This document shows positions 1-11,300 of a stretch of 64,000 nt of DNA, piece by piece. Position 1 is the stretch's first letter. Each line of letters starts with the position of its first letter. The translations under genes and the position numbers were made by a program. This DNA is from Selaginella moellendorffii (lineage: Eukaryota; Streptophyta; Lycopodiopsida; Selaginellales; Selaginellaceae). The DNA lies in the NCBI RefSeq assembly GCF_000143415.4, contig NW_003314333.1, positions 434,001 through 498,000 of the forward strand, given 5' to 3'. The notes beneath the pieces are model-generated. The model worked only from the letters and a program-made list of their open reading frames with translations, was not told the DNA's origin and searched no databases.

Positions 1-1
1 G

Positions 2-664
2 CCTACTTAGCTCGTCCCTTAGATTCAGAGTAGCATTCAGAGGAACGTAAGTTGCACGGATCCTCGCCTTCATCATTTCCCAAGTGGCCACCGGTCCTTC
101 GTTGGCCTCTGTCATTCTCCACCAAGACTTGGCATTATCTGCCAAGTATGGTTTTGCACATGGGACCTTCTCCGAGCTCGGTAATCGCAATGCTCGGAAG
201 TAGTCCTCCATATCATAAAACCAATCTTCCACCACCTTATAGTCGTTCACTCCCTTGAAGACCAGTGGGGGCTTTGGTTTGTACTTGGGAACTGCCTGAG
301 GGACTGATTCCACTTCGGTCTGTTCGACCTTGTCTAGTTTTGCCTCAGTCCCTGCCGAAGGGTCCGCACCTTCTGCGCTGCCAGCATCCATTGTCTTTGG
401 CTTTTTCTTCCGCTTCTCATCACGCTTTAGCTTGTGTACTAGAGTCTCCAGCAGGGCATTGGTCTGTGCCAATTGTCCTTCTAGAACGTCCAATCGAGCC
501 TTGGACGACCGAACCTCACCACCAGACTCCTGTTTGGAAGTTGCCTCACTGGAGTCCTCCTCATGCAAGGATTCCTCATCCATAGCCTCCTGTTCGACCG
601 AAGGCTCCAGCTCTGGAGGAGGTTCCGTCTCTGCCTGGGTTCGCTTACGTCCTACCCTTGCCAT
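2..664 (-). CDS. Ty3/Gypsy Gag, N-terminal part (runs off window)
   Basis: Reading the minus strand from an ATG at 664-662 gives 221 uninterrupted codons to the window edge. The first ~100 residues are acidic and lysine-rich with a coiled-coil-like stretch. Then comes the Gag core typical of plant chromoviruses: a KPPLVFKG motif, VEDWFYDMEDYF, and a segment ending ADNAKSWWRM. The ATG lies 44 bp inside the primer binding site, as expected for 5' LTR - PBS - gag. The frame is open, unlike most repeats here, so the part off the left edge may be fairly intact. Family assignment is by motif; Gag assembles the virus-like particle. Confidence 0.85.
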   Translation of the reverse strand, partial: MARVGRKRTQAETEPPPELEPSVEQEAMDEESLHEEDSSEATSKQESGGEVRSSKARLDVLEGQLAQTNALLETLVHKLKRDEKRKKKPKTMDAGSAEGADPSAGTEAKLDKVEQTEVESVPQAVPKYKPKPPLVFKGVNDYKVVEDWFYDMEDYFRALRLPSSEKVPCAKPYLADNAKSWWRMTEANEGPVATWEMMKARIRATYVPLNATLNLRDELSR

Positions 665-707
665 CTCCCAGCAATCCGCCTCTATCCTTTGCTAGAACTG
701 AGGAAGA

Positions 708-720
708 GGCTCCGATACCA
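708..720 (-). promoter_or_regulatory. Primer binding site, initiator tRNA-Met type
   Basis: Minus-strand TGGTATCGGAGCC lies 3 bp inside the LTR end. It resembles the TGGTATCAGAGC site complementary to initiator tRNA-Met used by many plant LTR elements. It sets the element orientation as minus. Confidence 0.85.
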
Positions 721-723
721 AAT

Positions 724-1886
724 TGTAAGCCACAAATTTTTCCTTTCCAATTTGCTAGCTTACCTCGTCTATCCGACCAACTCTGCCTTGGCTTGTGCTA
801 AGTTCCCTCGCCAAGGTTCCCGCTTATGGTACTAGCTCCTACTTGGTCCTACTTGGTTTCAACTACTCACTGCACGAGCAACGGAGGGTTAGCCATCCAT
901 CTACGGATTCCCAAATCTCTCCCAATCCCCCTCCCCGGGTTAGACTGGACTTAAGGTTTTGCTACACTCCCCGCAGGCACAAGCAGCCAAGCACACCAAG
1001 CCTCCAAATTCCTAACACCCCTTGGTACCACGAGACTTGATCATGGGACCCTCTAAATCCCAAGTCTTGGGTGCAGCACTTGCTTCGGGATGTCAGGGCA
1101 AAACACGCGTGGCCTAACGCCCTGGTATGGGTACTTTTACCCCCCCATTTCCTTCCGGAAGGGAAGGCCCAAGCCCCTAGGAAGGGGGGGGCCCAATGAC
1201 CCCCAAGGTTTTCAAGGGGGGCCCCCCTCCCCATGACCCGGGAGCCCCCCATTGGTTTTCCTTTTGGGGAGGGGGAGCTGTTTTTGAGCCTTTCCCGGGG
1301 GGGCCCCTCGGGCCCCCTTAAAGCCCATGTTCATTTCCCCCCAAGGCCCTTGGGCCCCGTTTTAAACCTAAAGTCATTTTGGAACCCCCCCTGGAGAGTT
1401 CCTTAAAGACGGGTTCCGGGCCCCCACTATCCCTAATATATTTTGGGAACCCCCTGCAGCCCCCCCCCCCCCCTGGGAGACGCATGCTTTGGGCTTTCAC
1501 CCCTTGACCCGTATTAGTATTTGGACTTAGTCTCTGGCTCGATCTCGGACCTGATTTCGGATCTGACTTCGGATTCGGTCTCGGACTCGATCTCGGACTC
1601 GATCTCAGACCCGATCTCGGACCCGACCTCGGACTCGACTTCGGACTCGGTCTCGGACCCGATTTCGGATCTCGGACTCCGTCTCGAACTTGGTCTCGAA
1701 CTCGGACTCGAACTCGGTCCCCGAGTCGGTCTCAGACTCAATTCTGGACTCTATCTCGAACTCGGTCCTAGAGTCGGTCTTGGACTCGATCTTCGACTTG
1801 GTCCCATCCGATGAACTCTTTGTCATTTTGGTCATGCTTTTGGGGTTCCTTTAGCCTACGACACCTCGACGAGTTGGTTCCTTACA
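724..1886 (-). repeat. 5' LTR of minus-strand chromovirus
   Basis: The 1163-bp LTR reads TGTAAG...CTTACA, with the PBS at its left. The same LTR family recurs in the opposite orientation at 39996-41118 and as an old copy at 41892-43504. It contains a hexamer-type array (about 1505-1810, CGGACT-like units) that opens long meaningless frames on both strands. The 5 bp to the right (minus strand ACAGC) nearly match ACAAC after the other LTR. Confidence 0.85.
1130..1480. other. Probable low-quality sequence inside the LTR
   Basis: Compared with the matching LTR at 40396-40740, this stretch differs mostly by single bases turned into their neighbours, making runs of C, G or T. For example GAGAGGACC appears as GGGGGGCCC and TACT as TTTT. 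Flanking LTR sequence is much more alike. This looks like poor base calls rather than mutation; I infer an assembly or trace artefact. Confidence 0.6.
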
Positions 1887-2960
1887 GCTGTATGTTTTGG
1901 TGTAGTCTAGCCCATGAACTTCAGAGAAACCATGAGCTACAAAATGTGCTTTATAACATTCCACTGTGCCATTAGCTCTGTACTTGCATTTAAATTGCCA
2001 CTTGGCTGCAATGAGTTTATGACCTGGAGGAAGAAGGATCAATATCCAGGTCTAATTCTTCTATAGTGAATCATACTCCTCTTTCATTGCTAGACTGTTG
2101 AGCACCAAAAGTTATTTCATCTGGCTGGACACCATTGAGTAGCATCCAACAAAAACACTCAAGAGCAGAGATGAAGGAGAAGAACTTGCCTGGCCGATTT
2201 TGAGGAAGAGATTTACATCAAAGGAGGTTGTGGTGAGAATCTATCAGGTTCAAACACAACATGTATGCCCCAGTAGAAATTACCATGATGAGTAGTGCAA
2301 GTTGGAGTTGTAGCTATGCTTCTTGAGCTTTGGTAGAAAGCTTGATTTTTTGTCTAGAGTATGTTGCAGTCCACTAGTTTTTACTAGAGGAGATGGAGTG
2401 GTCATCACCACGTGTGATGGAAGAAGAACCTCATCACCATCCATAATGTTCTCCACAAGAGTATAGATGGTCTGATCTTCGGGCTAATGAGCAGCAAAAG
2501 GGCCAAAAGGAGCAAGAGATGAAGAAGCACCATCAAAGTTGTTACCAGGATTGGGAAGTGTTACTCCTCCTGGAGGTATAGTGGCTTCTCTTGGATTGAT
2601 AGGGACTCCTCCTTGATTACTAAGGTGGTGGATCTTTCACTTATCCTAGACAACATTCCTAAGCCCTTGGCACTGCTCATTTCTCTAGCTCAAGGAGGAG
2701 TGTCTACTTTATTTATGGCGATAGAGACGAGTCTCATTAAAGACTACATCACGACTTATCATGAGCTTTTAGTAATCAAAGTTGTAAAGGCTGTAGGCCT
2801 TCATCTAATCATGGTACCCCAAGAAGAAACATTTCTTGCTGTTAGGATTGAGTTTCTTTTGATGCACATCATGAATGTGGGCATATGCCATACACCCAAA
2901 AATGCATATTTGACCTAATTTTGTTAGGGCGTGCCATTGAGTAAGAGAGGGAATATTCTG
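1887..2960 (-). pseudogene. Ty1/Copia pol, 5' half (integrase end to reverse transcriptase start)
   Basis: On the minus strand the translation starts near 2960 with an integrase C-terminal piece (FGCMAYAHIHDVHQ, then FFLGYHD). It continues through AYSLYNFDY and SRDVVFNET into the reverse transcriptase start (KLIAAKWQFKCKYRANGTVE, then HGLDYTKTYS). Several stops and frameshifts make it a relic. It is cut at 1886/1887 by the chromovirus LTR exactly within the DYTETFSPVVKLTTI-type region. The missing continuation is found on the plus strand at 41119. Confidence 0.8.
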
Positions 2961-2976
2961 ATCCTCAGAATATTCC
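2950..2976. repeat. Perfect 12-bp inverted repeat, then a G17 run at 3016-3032
   Basis: GGAATATTCTGA is followed by TCC and then its exact reverse complement. It marks the end of the Copia homology. Forty bases on lies an uninterrupted run of 17 G. A similar AATATTCCC...GGGAATATT motif occurs near 46915. Function unknown. Confidence 0.6.
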
Positions 2977-4250
2977 TTATCTTCCTTGTATAAAACCCTT
3001 GCTCTTGTGGGGCAAGGGGGGGGGGGGGGGGGAAGGCATTTTTTGGAAAACATTCAAGCATTTCTCGTGTTTGAGCGAGCGTTGGGGGAGGCGCCCCTCC
3101 TTCCCCCAACAAATGGTGAACCTGGCATGATGCATAGCACTCTCTGGGCATCATTTCTCTCTTTTTCTTTTGGGCTGCAAACTTTGGGAAGGAATTCCTT
3201 GTCCGTCTTGTGGTGGTTTTGTTTAATCTTGGGCGTGTTGGATAGGTCTGAAGCTCTTCTTTCCAACAAGGTATGGCACTCATCAAGTTGTGCAATATTT
3301 GAAGAGATAAAACGTTTCTTGGCTCGGTTTAAGGAACAATTTGAGGTTTTCACTTTCTCGCCTGGATCCTCGGCCCAATTTCTCAAGGTAGTGCATTTGG
3401 GCTTGTAGATCTAGCCTAGATCTATGAGTAGTGGTGATTCTTGGCACTAGATTTAGGCAAATTGGCTACATGCAAAAGGATTTTCTTCTCTAGCTAGATT
3501 AGGTCATCTTTGTAGCAGGAATTCGTACTCCTCTAGGCTTTGTTTTAGACGCCATTTGTTTCTAGAGGTGCTCCTGGTCTTAGGCTTTCCAGAAATACTA
3601 ACGACGCCTCAATATCAAATTACATCAGTGACATGCACACGTTTTTCCACAATATTAGCATTTTGGGCTACCTCTTTGTGGATTTCAGGGAATATTGAGG
3701 TAGCTTCTTCCCAAATTCTTGTGATAAAGGGTAGACGGAGCTAAGTCCTTTCCAATGAGCCCACCAACAGTCAAAATGGGGAAGGATCGAGACTAAAGGA
3801 CTCATCTTTCTCTTTTGGGCTAAACTTTGTTGGAGGTTCTTTGGGAATGAAGCAATCTTCAAGGAACAGGTAGGCGTAGGGACAGGAACAAGGGTAGCAA
3901 GAACAAGGGTTGGTGTAGGAACAAGGATAGGAGTTGGTGTTGAAGTAGGCGCAAAAGTAGGAGTGAGAGCAGGTGGTTACTGGTTACAGGTCCCTAGTTA
4001 CCGGTTGCCAGTTACCAGCTACTCCAGTGGCTACTTCAGTGGCTACCCTACGGGTCAATGGCTACGTGTGTTTAAGGCCTACATCTCGTTCCATTTCGAC
4101 CCTTATTTCTCTTCGTCATAGGCATGATGGGCAACATTGAGCAACTTGAGCACTATCCTACAGTCTTCTTGCTCCTATCAACCCTGTTGCCTTGACTGGG
4201 CATTTGCAGTGTTTGGGGTATTTGATGCCGGTACAAACTAGACTTACTGG
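2977..4250. other. No gene; repeat-derived, with a TTACC minisatellite
   Basis: Only short random frames are visible. The part from about 3860 to 4080 has GTAGGAACAAGG-like tandem units followed by TAGTTACCGGTTGCCAGTTACC-like units. This block is shared with 25430-25565, so it belongs to a dispersed repeat, probably the leader or LTR of the Tat/Athila-like Gypsy family that follows. Confidence 0.5.
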
Positions 4251-4339
4251 AAGCTTACTGGAAGTAGTGTTGGGATTGCAGAGTAGTCCAAGATGAGCAA
4301 CAGGGGATCACGGCATTCACAGCAGGTCTACATGGGAAC

Positions 4340-4837
4340 TTGCAACGGAAACTTCTTAAGAAGATATTCAGGTCTTGTTGTGAGGCATTTTTGTTTGCCA
4401 CGAAGTTGGAAAGAGAGCTTCTTGTCGACCTAAGGATTGCTAGAGTTGATTTTGACCAAGCCATCACCTCGTTAGACTCACCTTGTGCAGCTGTTTGCCT
4501 GTCCACAATAAAGCCCGTCGCTATTGAGCATACACCTCCAGCTATTGAGAACATTGCCAATGAGATGAGGCAGCTGAAGGAGATCATTCTTCAGCAACAA
4601 TCACACCATGACAAATTGCTCCAGAAGCTAGTGGAGTCTAGGAAAGAGGCCGCTACTGCTCGGAAATGTAGATTTAGGTCCCATTGGTGCACTCACTGCG
4701 AGACGAACACACACAACACACAGCGCTGCTTCAAGCTTCACCCAGAGCTTCGGCCTCCACCTTCCCAACATGTCCAACAACATCCCTTTGCTGATAATTC
4801 CACATCATCTCGGGGTCCAAAGACATACCAGGAGTAG
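4340..4837 (+). pseudogene. Gypsy gag fragment with zinc-knuckle-like end
   Basis: A 165-codon open stretch has a helical middle (EIILQQQSHHDKLLQKLVE) and a C-terminal cluster HWCTHCETNTHNTQRCF, close to a CCHC knuckle (C-x2-C-x4-H-x4-C). It fits the Gag end of an old Gypsy element whose protease and integrase relics follow on the same strand. No start or splice context is claimed. Confidence 0.55.
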
Positions 4838-5191
4838 TTGGAGCGACAAGCAATTGAGACAGCCCCTTTGTCAAGCAAAGGCAAGGCACCCGCTTCATTG
4901 GTCAACATGATTTTGGTAGCCGAGGAACTCTATAGGCAATAGCAGCAAACCATAGCCACTCAAGCCCAAGTGAAGAAGAAGGTAGCTGCTCAGCCTACCA
5001 CAGATCCCCCAGCGCCGGTTGAGAGCGAATCTCCGTTAGCATCAGGCCTAGTGACACAGAGGGTGGCTTGTAAGCTCCCTTTCAAGTTACTACTCTCTTC
5101 TCCTTCTGAGCCCTCACCAACAGCTAGTCCTATTCTGGAGCCGGTGCTTCAACAGCTGGTCGACACTCCTGTCACCTTTTCGCTCTGAGAC

Positions 5192-5746
5192 ATGTTGTGT
5201 CTTGTCCCGGGATTCAGCCAGTGTTTAGAGGAGTTTGCATGGTCAAGAACACCAGAGAGCACTCTCAAGAGGATTCCTCAAGAGGTGCACATTGTCAACA
5301 TGACAAGATATGGTGGAGATCCTGGTCCATTCTTTGTCACGGTGCAAATTGGTACTTCCTCTTGTAGGATGGATGCTTTGGTTGACTCCAGTTCTGGATG
5401 AAACATTATCTCTCTCAAAGCTGCCCTTTCAACACAGCTACAGATCACTGAGAGCTCCTCCATCGTGCTCAAGACCTTCACTAACCACATTGTTCCTCGA
5501 ACGGGCATTTGCTGTGGTGTCAAGGTCTCAGTGTAGGGTGTTATTTCTGAGATAGAATTCCTCGTGGTTGACTACCAACGTCTTGGAACATCCTCTTTGA
5601 AGGACCCTATCATCCTTGGCCACTCATGGCAAGTCATAGCCCATTGCACCATTGACAGCACACAGGGCAAGATAGAAATTAGCGATGGAACCCATAGCAC
5701 CACCTTTCTCAACAACCACGGTAGAGCTCTTTCTCAGCAAGCCTAG
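5192..5746 (+). pseudogene. Gypsy aspartic protease relic
   Basis: Three overlapping frames together give a retropepsin-like stretch: MDALVDSSSG with D-S-S replacing the usual D-T/S-G, followed by NIISLKAAL. Further on are EIEFLVVDY and DPIILGHSWQV, resembling the second conserved block ILG. Stops and frame changes at about 5400 and 5535 show decay. Confidence 0.6.
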
Positions 5747-5836
5747 CAGGCTCAGACTAAGATGGCCTCCACACCACACTTCCCTCCCGAGCTCACAAAG
5801 GTTTTTCCTAAGTTGGTGGTGGAGTCGACCATCTAG

Positions 5837-7990
5837 ATGACGGATGCTTTCTCCTGCAATGCGATTGACATGGTTGGAGGTGAGTCAGATAGCCTGAGAC
5901 ATCTCTCAACTTCACTCTCTTTATTTGAGAGTAAGGCCGAGCCTCTAGCCACACCCTCTTTATTTGATGGCAGGGTTTATAGAGTACGGGCTCCCATATC
6001 CAGCTTTTCGGAGTGTTTCTTGATAGAGGAAGGGCTCCTTGATTCGTTTCTTGCATGGGACCAACTCCCTCTTATGGAGCTTGATGACACGGTCACTCCA
6101 GACCAGGTCCATCTTTCGCAAGACACAGCCGAACTCAATCCTCCTCAGCAACTATCTGAGGTGTCACACAGCCAGCATCTTCCTACAAAAATCACGGTAG
6201 CTGATGACTTCGAGCGTATTTTGTCATGCCATTTGTTGGAGATGGAAGAAGACATCCAGACACACAACTAGCAGAAAGAATCAAACCAATCTGACATGCT
6301 ACATGCGAGTTATAGCTCTTTGAGTTCAAAATTTCCTACCGTGGAGCCCCCGGTACTCCAACCACCAGAACGACAACTCCCTTTCAAAATTTACATCACA
6401 ATGGGTACAGAGGCTTTTGGAGTATGCCTTTGCAAATGTTCACAGCCTGGCAAGCCACCACATGCAACATATTATGCCTCACATTCGTTCAAGGAGACCG
6501 AGAAGAATTTACGTGGATGCGGAAAAAGAGGCAATGGCTGTTGTTTACACCTTGGAGCGATTTTGTCACTTTCTTGCTGGAGCCTGTATCCATTTCCACG
6601 TCTATTTTAAAGTGCTAACCTTTCTTTTACAGCGACCGGTTCACAATCCTTGTACTTTATCTTGGATTGTGACCATCCAAGAGTTCCAACCAACTTTTCA
6701 TATGCGGTGGAAGCGTGTGATGGATCCGAGCGAGTTCCTAGTTGCTGAAGTTACTTCCTTTGTGGTCCCAGCAGCATTACAAGACATTGCAGTGTACCTG
6801 GATTCAAGTCAGTTCCCAGCAGATTCCTCACCAGTACAACAAAAGGCATTGCAGATCCGAGCATGGGGGTTTTGCCTTCTCGACGGACACCTTTACAGGA
6901 GGACTTCTCAGGAAGTTCTGTTGCAGTGTGTGGGTGAACACGAAGTCCCTGAGCTCCTTCGCGCTTTCCACTCTTGTGCGGGGCATTTCTCGGGACGGGT
7001 CATAGCACAGCTCCTCTTGCACCATGGCTACTTTTGGCCTCGAATTCACCAAGACAGCTTGGCGTATGCAAAGGCATGTGAGCAGTGCCAACGGTTCAAC
7101 CCCTGTAGCCATGTTCCATGTTTTCCTTTCCAGCTCATCACTTCTCCAGGTCCCTTTTTCCAGTGGGGACTTGACTTCGTCGGCCCGATCAACCCACCGA
7201 GCTCAGAAGGGCAGCGATACATCATCGTGGAGATGGACTATTTCACAAAATGGGTTGAGGTCACCCCTCTATGACAAGCAGATCAATAGTCTACAGGAAA
7301 GTTTATCTACGAGTACATCATTTGCCAATTCGGAGTTCCCGTTGTTTTGATTTCTGATCAAGGTAGCATTGGACAAGTGATGTAGCATCTTCTCTAGCAG
7401 CTGCAGGTCAAGCACGTGAAGAGTAGGAGCTATTATCCTGAGTGCAATGGCCAGGCAGAGTCCAGCAACAAGATATTGAAGACAGTCATCTCAAAGCTTG
7501 TGGAGGATCACTTGAGGCGTTGGCACGAGCACTTGGTTACATCATTCTGGGCCTTTCGGACGTCCTTCAAGACATCCATTTCCACAACCCCATTCTGCCT
7601 TGTCTATGGGACAAAGGTTGTGCTTCCAGTGGAGATCTAGGTGCTATCACTCTCACTTTCACTTCGATACGTAGCAGCGATGTAGCTTAGCGATGAGGAC
7701 AAGCTTCATGCACGTGACTTGGAGGTTCTTGCCTTGGAAGAACAGCGACGATCCATGACTGAACATCTCCTTCGAGGCAAGTAGAAGATCAAGTCAGTCA
7801 TTGATCACTAGTGGTCTGCCGAACCATTCAAGGATGGCGATCTTGTTCTACTCAAGGAGTTCACACCATCTTCGAAGTTTTGCCCTTGCTGGACTGGTCC
7901 TTACTTTGTCCAGTGACACATCGGAGGTGGAGCATATGTGCTAGTTGATGCTAATGATGTGAGTTCCCACACGCTCACAACCACTCTCAT
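5837..7990 (+). pseudogene. Gypsy RNase H-integrase relic lacking reverse transcriptase
   Basis: A 144-codon linker frame (5837-6271) of unknown identity comes first. From about 6400 there is an RNase H-like end (YASHSFKETEKN), then the integrase H2C2 zinc finger (HSCAGHFSGR...YFWP...CEQCQRF) and the core (WGLDFVGPINPPSSEGQRYI, VEMDYFTKWVE). A later piece with NGQAESSNKILKTVI and LLKEFTP follows to about 7960. I see no reverse transcriptase block between protease and RNase H, so about 1.5 kb seems deleted. The integrase style resembles Tat/Athila elements. Many stops are present. Confidence 0.75.
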
Positions 7991-8110
7991 CTCAAATGCT
8001 TCATCCGGTGAGGCGTTCCTCTTCTCTTCTTTTTCTTTTTCTTTTTCTTCCTTTCTTTCACTTTACTTTCATGGCTACTTTTCTTACTTTTAGGGGGTGT
8101 TTCTCCATTG

Positions 8111-8132
8111 GGGGTTGGGTAATTTTTGAGCT
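8111..8132 (+). repeat. Left terminal inverted repeat
   Basis: Begins GGGGTTGGGTAATTTTTGAG and continues CT. Paired with the right end it matches at 17 of 22 positions, including GGGTA and TTTTGAGCT. It directly abuts the target duplication CTCCATTG. Confidence 0.7.
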
Positions 8133-8210
8133 GAGCTCAAGTCAAGAAAGTCAATGAAAGTCAAAGGAAGTCAATACAATCCCCTAACTAGCGAAAGTTT
8201 AATGGCAATA

Positions 8211-8308
8211 CCTTAGTTCGTCCCGAACCAAGAATTTTTAACATAAAATCTAGGTGTTTAAGGTATTCCATAAGCTCATGTAGATTATTGGTTCGACATG
8301 AACTAATC
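8211..8308. repeat. Two GGTTCG-type palindromes near the left end
   Basis: AGTTCGTCCCGAACC (about 8215-8229) and TTGGTTCGACATGAACTAA (8288-8306) are imperfect palindromes. They are of the type repeated at 12375-12900 and near the right end, and lie 100-200 bp inside the terminal repeat. Placement suggests subterminal transposase binding sites (inference). Confidence 0.6.
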
Positions 8309-8374
8309 TTTTAGTCTACAAAAAAAGAAAATAATATATTAAACAATATAATTTATATTAAAATCAGAATATAT

Positions 8375-11300
8375 TCAATCTTCTTCTGCTTCCATATCCA
8401 GAAAAGTAGAAATGGGTATAGTGGAATGCTCCTTCACTATAGGCTCGTGTTGTATGTAATGTTGTGCCATACGTTCAGCATAAATAGGTAAGTGGAATTG
8501 ACTTCGGTCCATATGATCATCCATATCATCAAGATCAAGCGTGTGGACTGAAACACTGTGTGTGATAAGTGTAGACCTAATAAAATAGAAACATTTGAGA
8601 ATAAATATTATAGATTATTTCAAGCACTAACATCACCTGTCGCAAAATCTCCTAAGAATGTCCTCAAAGGCACCCTCCTTCTCAAGTGCAAAAATCGCTC
8701 GACCTGTCTCTTTTGCTGCCTGCACCATTGATCCAAATCCTGCTGTAGCATCAAGCACAATCCCCTTTAGCGGACAGAATAACTCCAACAAGATTTGCAT
8801 GGCCATGACCGAATGATGTCGATAACCAGGGAACGTTGGGTGAAGAACGTCCGAGTCAATCACATTTGGGATGATGTCTGTAGAGCTGTCATATCCTGGT
8901 AAAGCAAGAGCAACACGCTCGTCAGCTCATATGGCATTATGCTAGTTCCCAATGTGGCATAAAACATGGTAGTTCCAGGAATAAATCTGGAAAAAAAAAT
9001 AGAATAGAGTTAATTTATAAATAAAGAAGTCACACACCTTTCGCGTCTGCCTGCTAGTGCCTTTTGTGTCCACCGCCATACTCAAAAGAAGGCAGCCAGA
9101 TGAAAACTCAACAAATCCATCATTGTTGTCAGCCAAGTGTGCGAGAAGGCCTTCCCACATTAGAGAGCGAGGAAGGATCATGACAACCACACCCTCGTAT
9201 GTCATGAAGCTACTCGCAACCTTTAAGGCTTGGGAAATGTGTTGCGCCTGCAACACATTCCATGACGGAGTATCCCCCTGCAGTGGTGGCATCCCATCGG
9301 GAAGATCAAAAAAGATGAAATCGATCTTCCCATAAGGTGTGAGCTGACCCAAACCATGGATCCACCGATCAAGCATGTAGAGCTCCCGACTAGTAGCATC
9401 TAAAAGCTGTGTGTAATCCCCAATGAGAACAGCAACTTCCCCAACACTGGCCGTTGGGGATAGAGGGCAAACCTGAAAATCAACTATTAGAACTTGAAGA
9501 TAAAATTCATGCTTACTAACCTGTTTATGCATCACTGCAGAAGAGAGCTCTTCTAGGTCGTCATCTGTAGCCGTAGGGAGGGATGGGAAGAATGTCTTAG
9601 TCTGCCGAAAAGACTGATGGCTGCTCTCTGCAACATCTATAAAAAAAAAAGTGAAGTCAAGAATGAATAAAAGAATATTCCAAATCAAAGTCCTTACTCT
9701 CATGAAAGGCTTCATGACAGCCCCTTCGGGGGTTGCGAGGAGTAGGTACTGGAATCTCTTGTGCTGGAATTTCCTGTACAATTTCCTCTGGTTCAACGGT
9801 ATTTGAATTTGGCATCTCATAAATGGTTTCCTGAGTGCTGACTCCTAGGTTTAGTTGTTGAACTTCAACAACATCGTTATCACAGTCAGAAAGAGCCTCT
9901 GGAAAATAAGAATATAACTCAAGGTTAATATTTCCTAGCTAAGTGCTGAGTTTCAAGTGAACCTGGATGACATTCAAGGTAGAGATCTAGCTCGAAGTCC
10001 GATGTTGGCATCTGCTCCACGAGTTCAAGGTACCACGGGCATAGCTCCCTCTCATGTGTACAAGGACAGTAGAACTCTGGCTCATACATCCCAAGCTTCC
10101 TGCTTCTAGTCAGGAGTTTCTGCAAAACACCGGTTGTGTATAACGGTGGGCCGGGGCAATATTTTAAATATCTACAAAGTAAAACAAAAATATAAATACC
10201 AATATATAAATGAGAATTGAAAAAATACCTGTAAACCATGTGCCTCACAAGAAATGGTTGTCCTGGTTGGTTCTTGAACTCAGCCGAACTCGTCCCACCA
10301 CGTGGAAGCCAACCATTCCCTAGCTCCGCAAGACAAGCACAAATATATTCTTCGAGAGTGATACCTGTGTAGGTGCTGGAAAGAAACTTCTCATCCCAGA
10401 CTTGTAGCATCTCCTCACCAGTGGCAATACTCTGAGAAATGTATGCCTTCTCCTTCATCACCTTCTCCATCCTTATCTTGCAGCGTTTTTCGTTGTTTTG
10501 CAGCCAAGTGTTGAGAAGTTCCAAGCAGACACTTTGTTCAGCAAAGGACATTTTACACTTCGAGATGTTGTAAATGAGTTCCTCCGGTGCTTTACCAGTT
10601 CCTACACACACAATGAGTTATGAAATATTTCACAAATTTTATAAGAACTTACGAACGCGAGAACAAATCTTGGCAATGCTATCAAGCCATTCCTGCCTGC
10701 GTCGTATGTCTACAATCAAGAGCAACTTTTTCACCTTTGTTCTCTTCGTATTCAAAATTCGCTGCTCAATCGCATGCCACTCCATCTCCTTCTGCTGCTC
10801 GTCTCCTCGGGCATTTTTAAAGAATGACGCTCTTTCTCCTTTGATTATGGGCTGCAAGAAACATTATGTAAGTCGATACATACTTCAATACTAATTTACC
10901 TTCACCCAGACAGAAACTAGAAAATCAAGTGGCAGTTGGTACCAAGTCTGCAATTCTTGGCCTTTCCTAGCTGCTAGCTTCACTCGAATTGCTTCAAATA
11001 CCTCACGATTGTACAACGTTTGGACCTCCTCTAGTGAGAGCATGCCAATAAACTGAAGGTGCTCAATGTCATGTACCAATATATGAGCTTGAAACGCAAA
11101 TTGGTTTAGCCTGCAAAAACACGATATTAGCTAAGTTTACAAAAAAAAAATTCTTACATATTGATCTTATGGCATGCCATGTTGAGCTTCACAGTGTGCT
11201 CTCGAGTCATTGGTTCGACAAGTGTGACTGAAACACTAATGTGTCGTTCTTCGTCATCTCAAAACTTCTCTTGAATGCACTTCCAAAATGCTAGCCACCT

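Noticed and set aside
3054-3408. Overlapping 110-140 codon frames around the G17 run
   Set aside because: No homology recognisable on either strand; open because of local composition.
11200-11225. ATTGGTTCGACAAGTGTGAC as another GGTTCG palindrome
   Set aside because: It lies in coding sequence of the ParB-methyltransferase gene and lacks the second arm.
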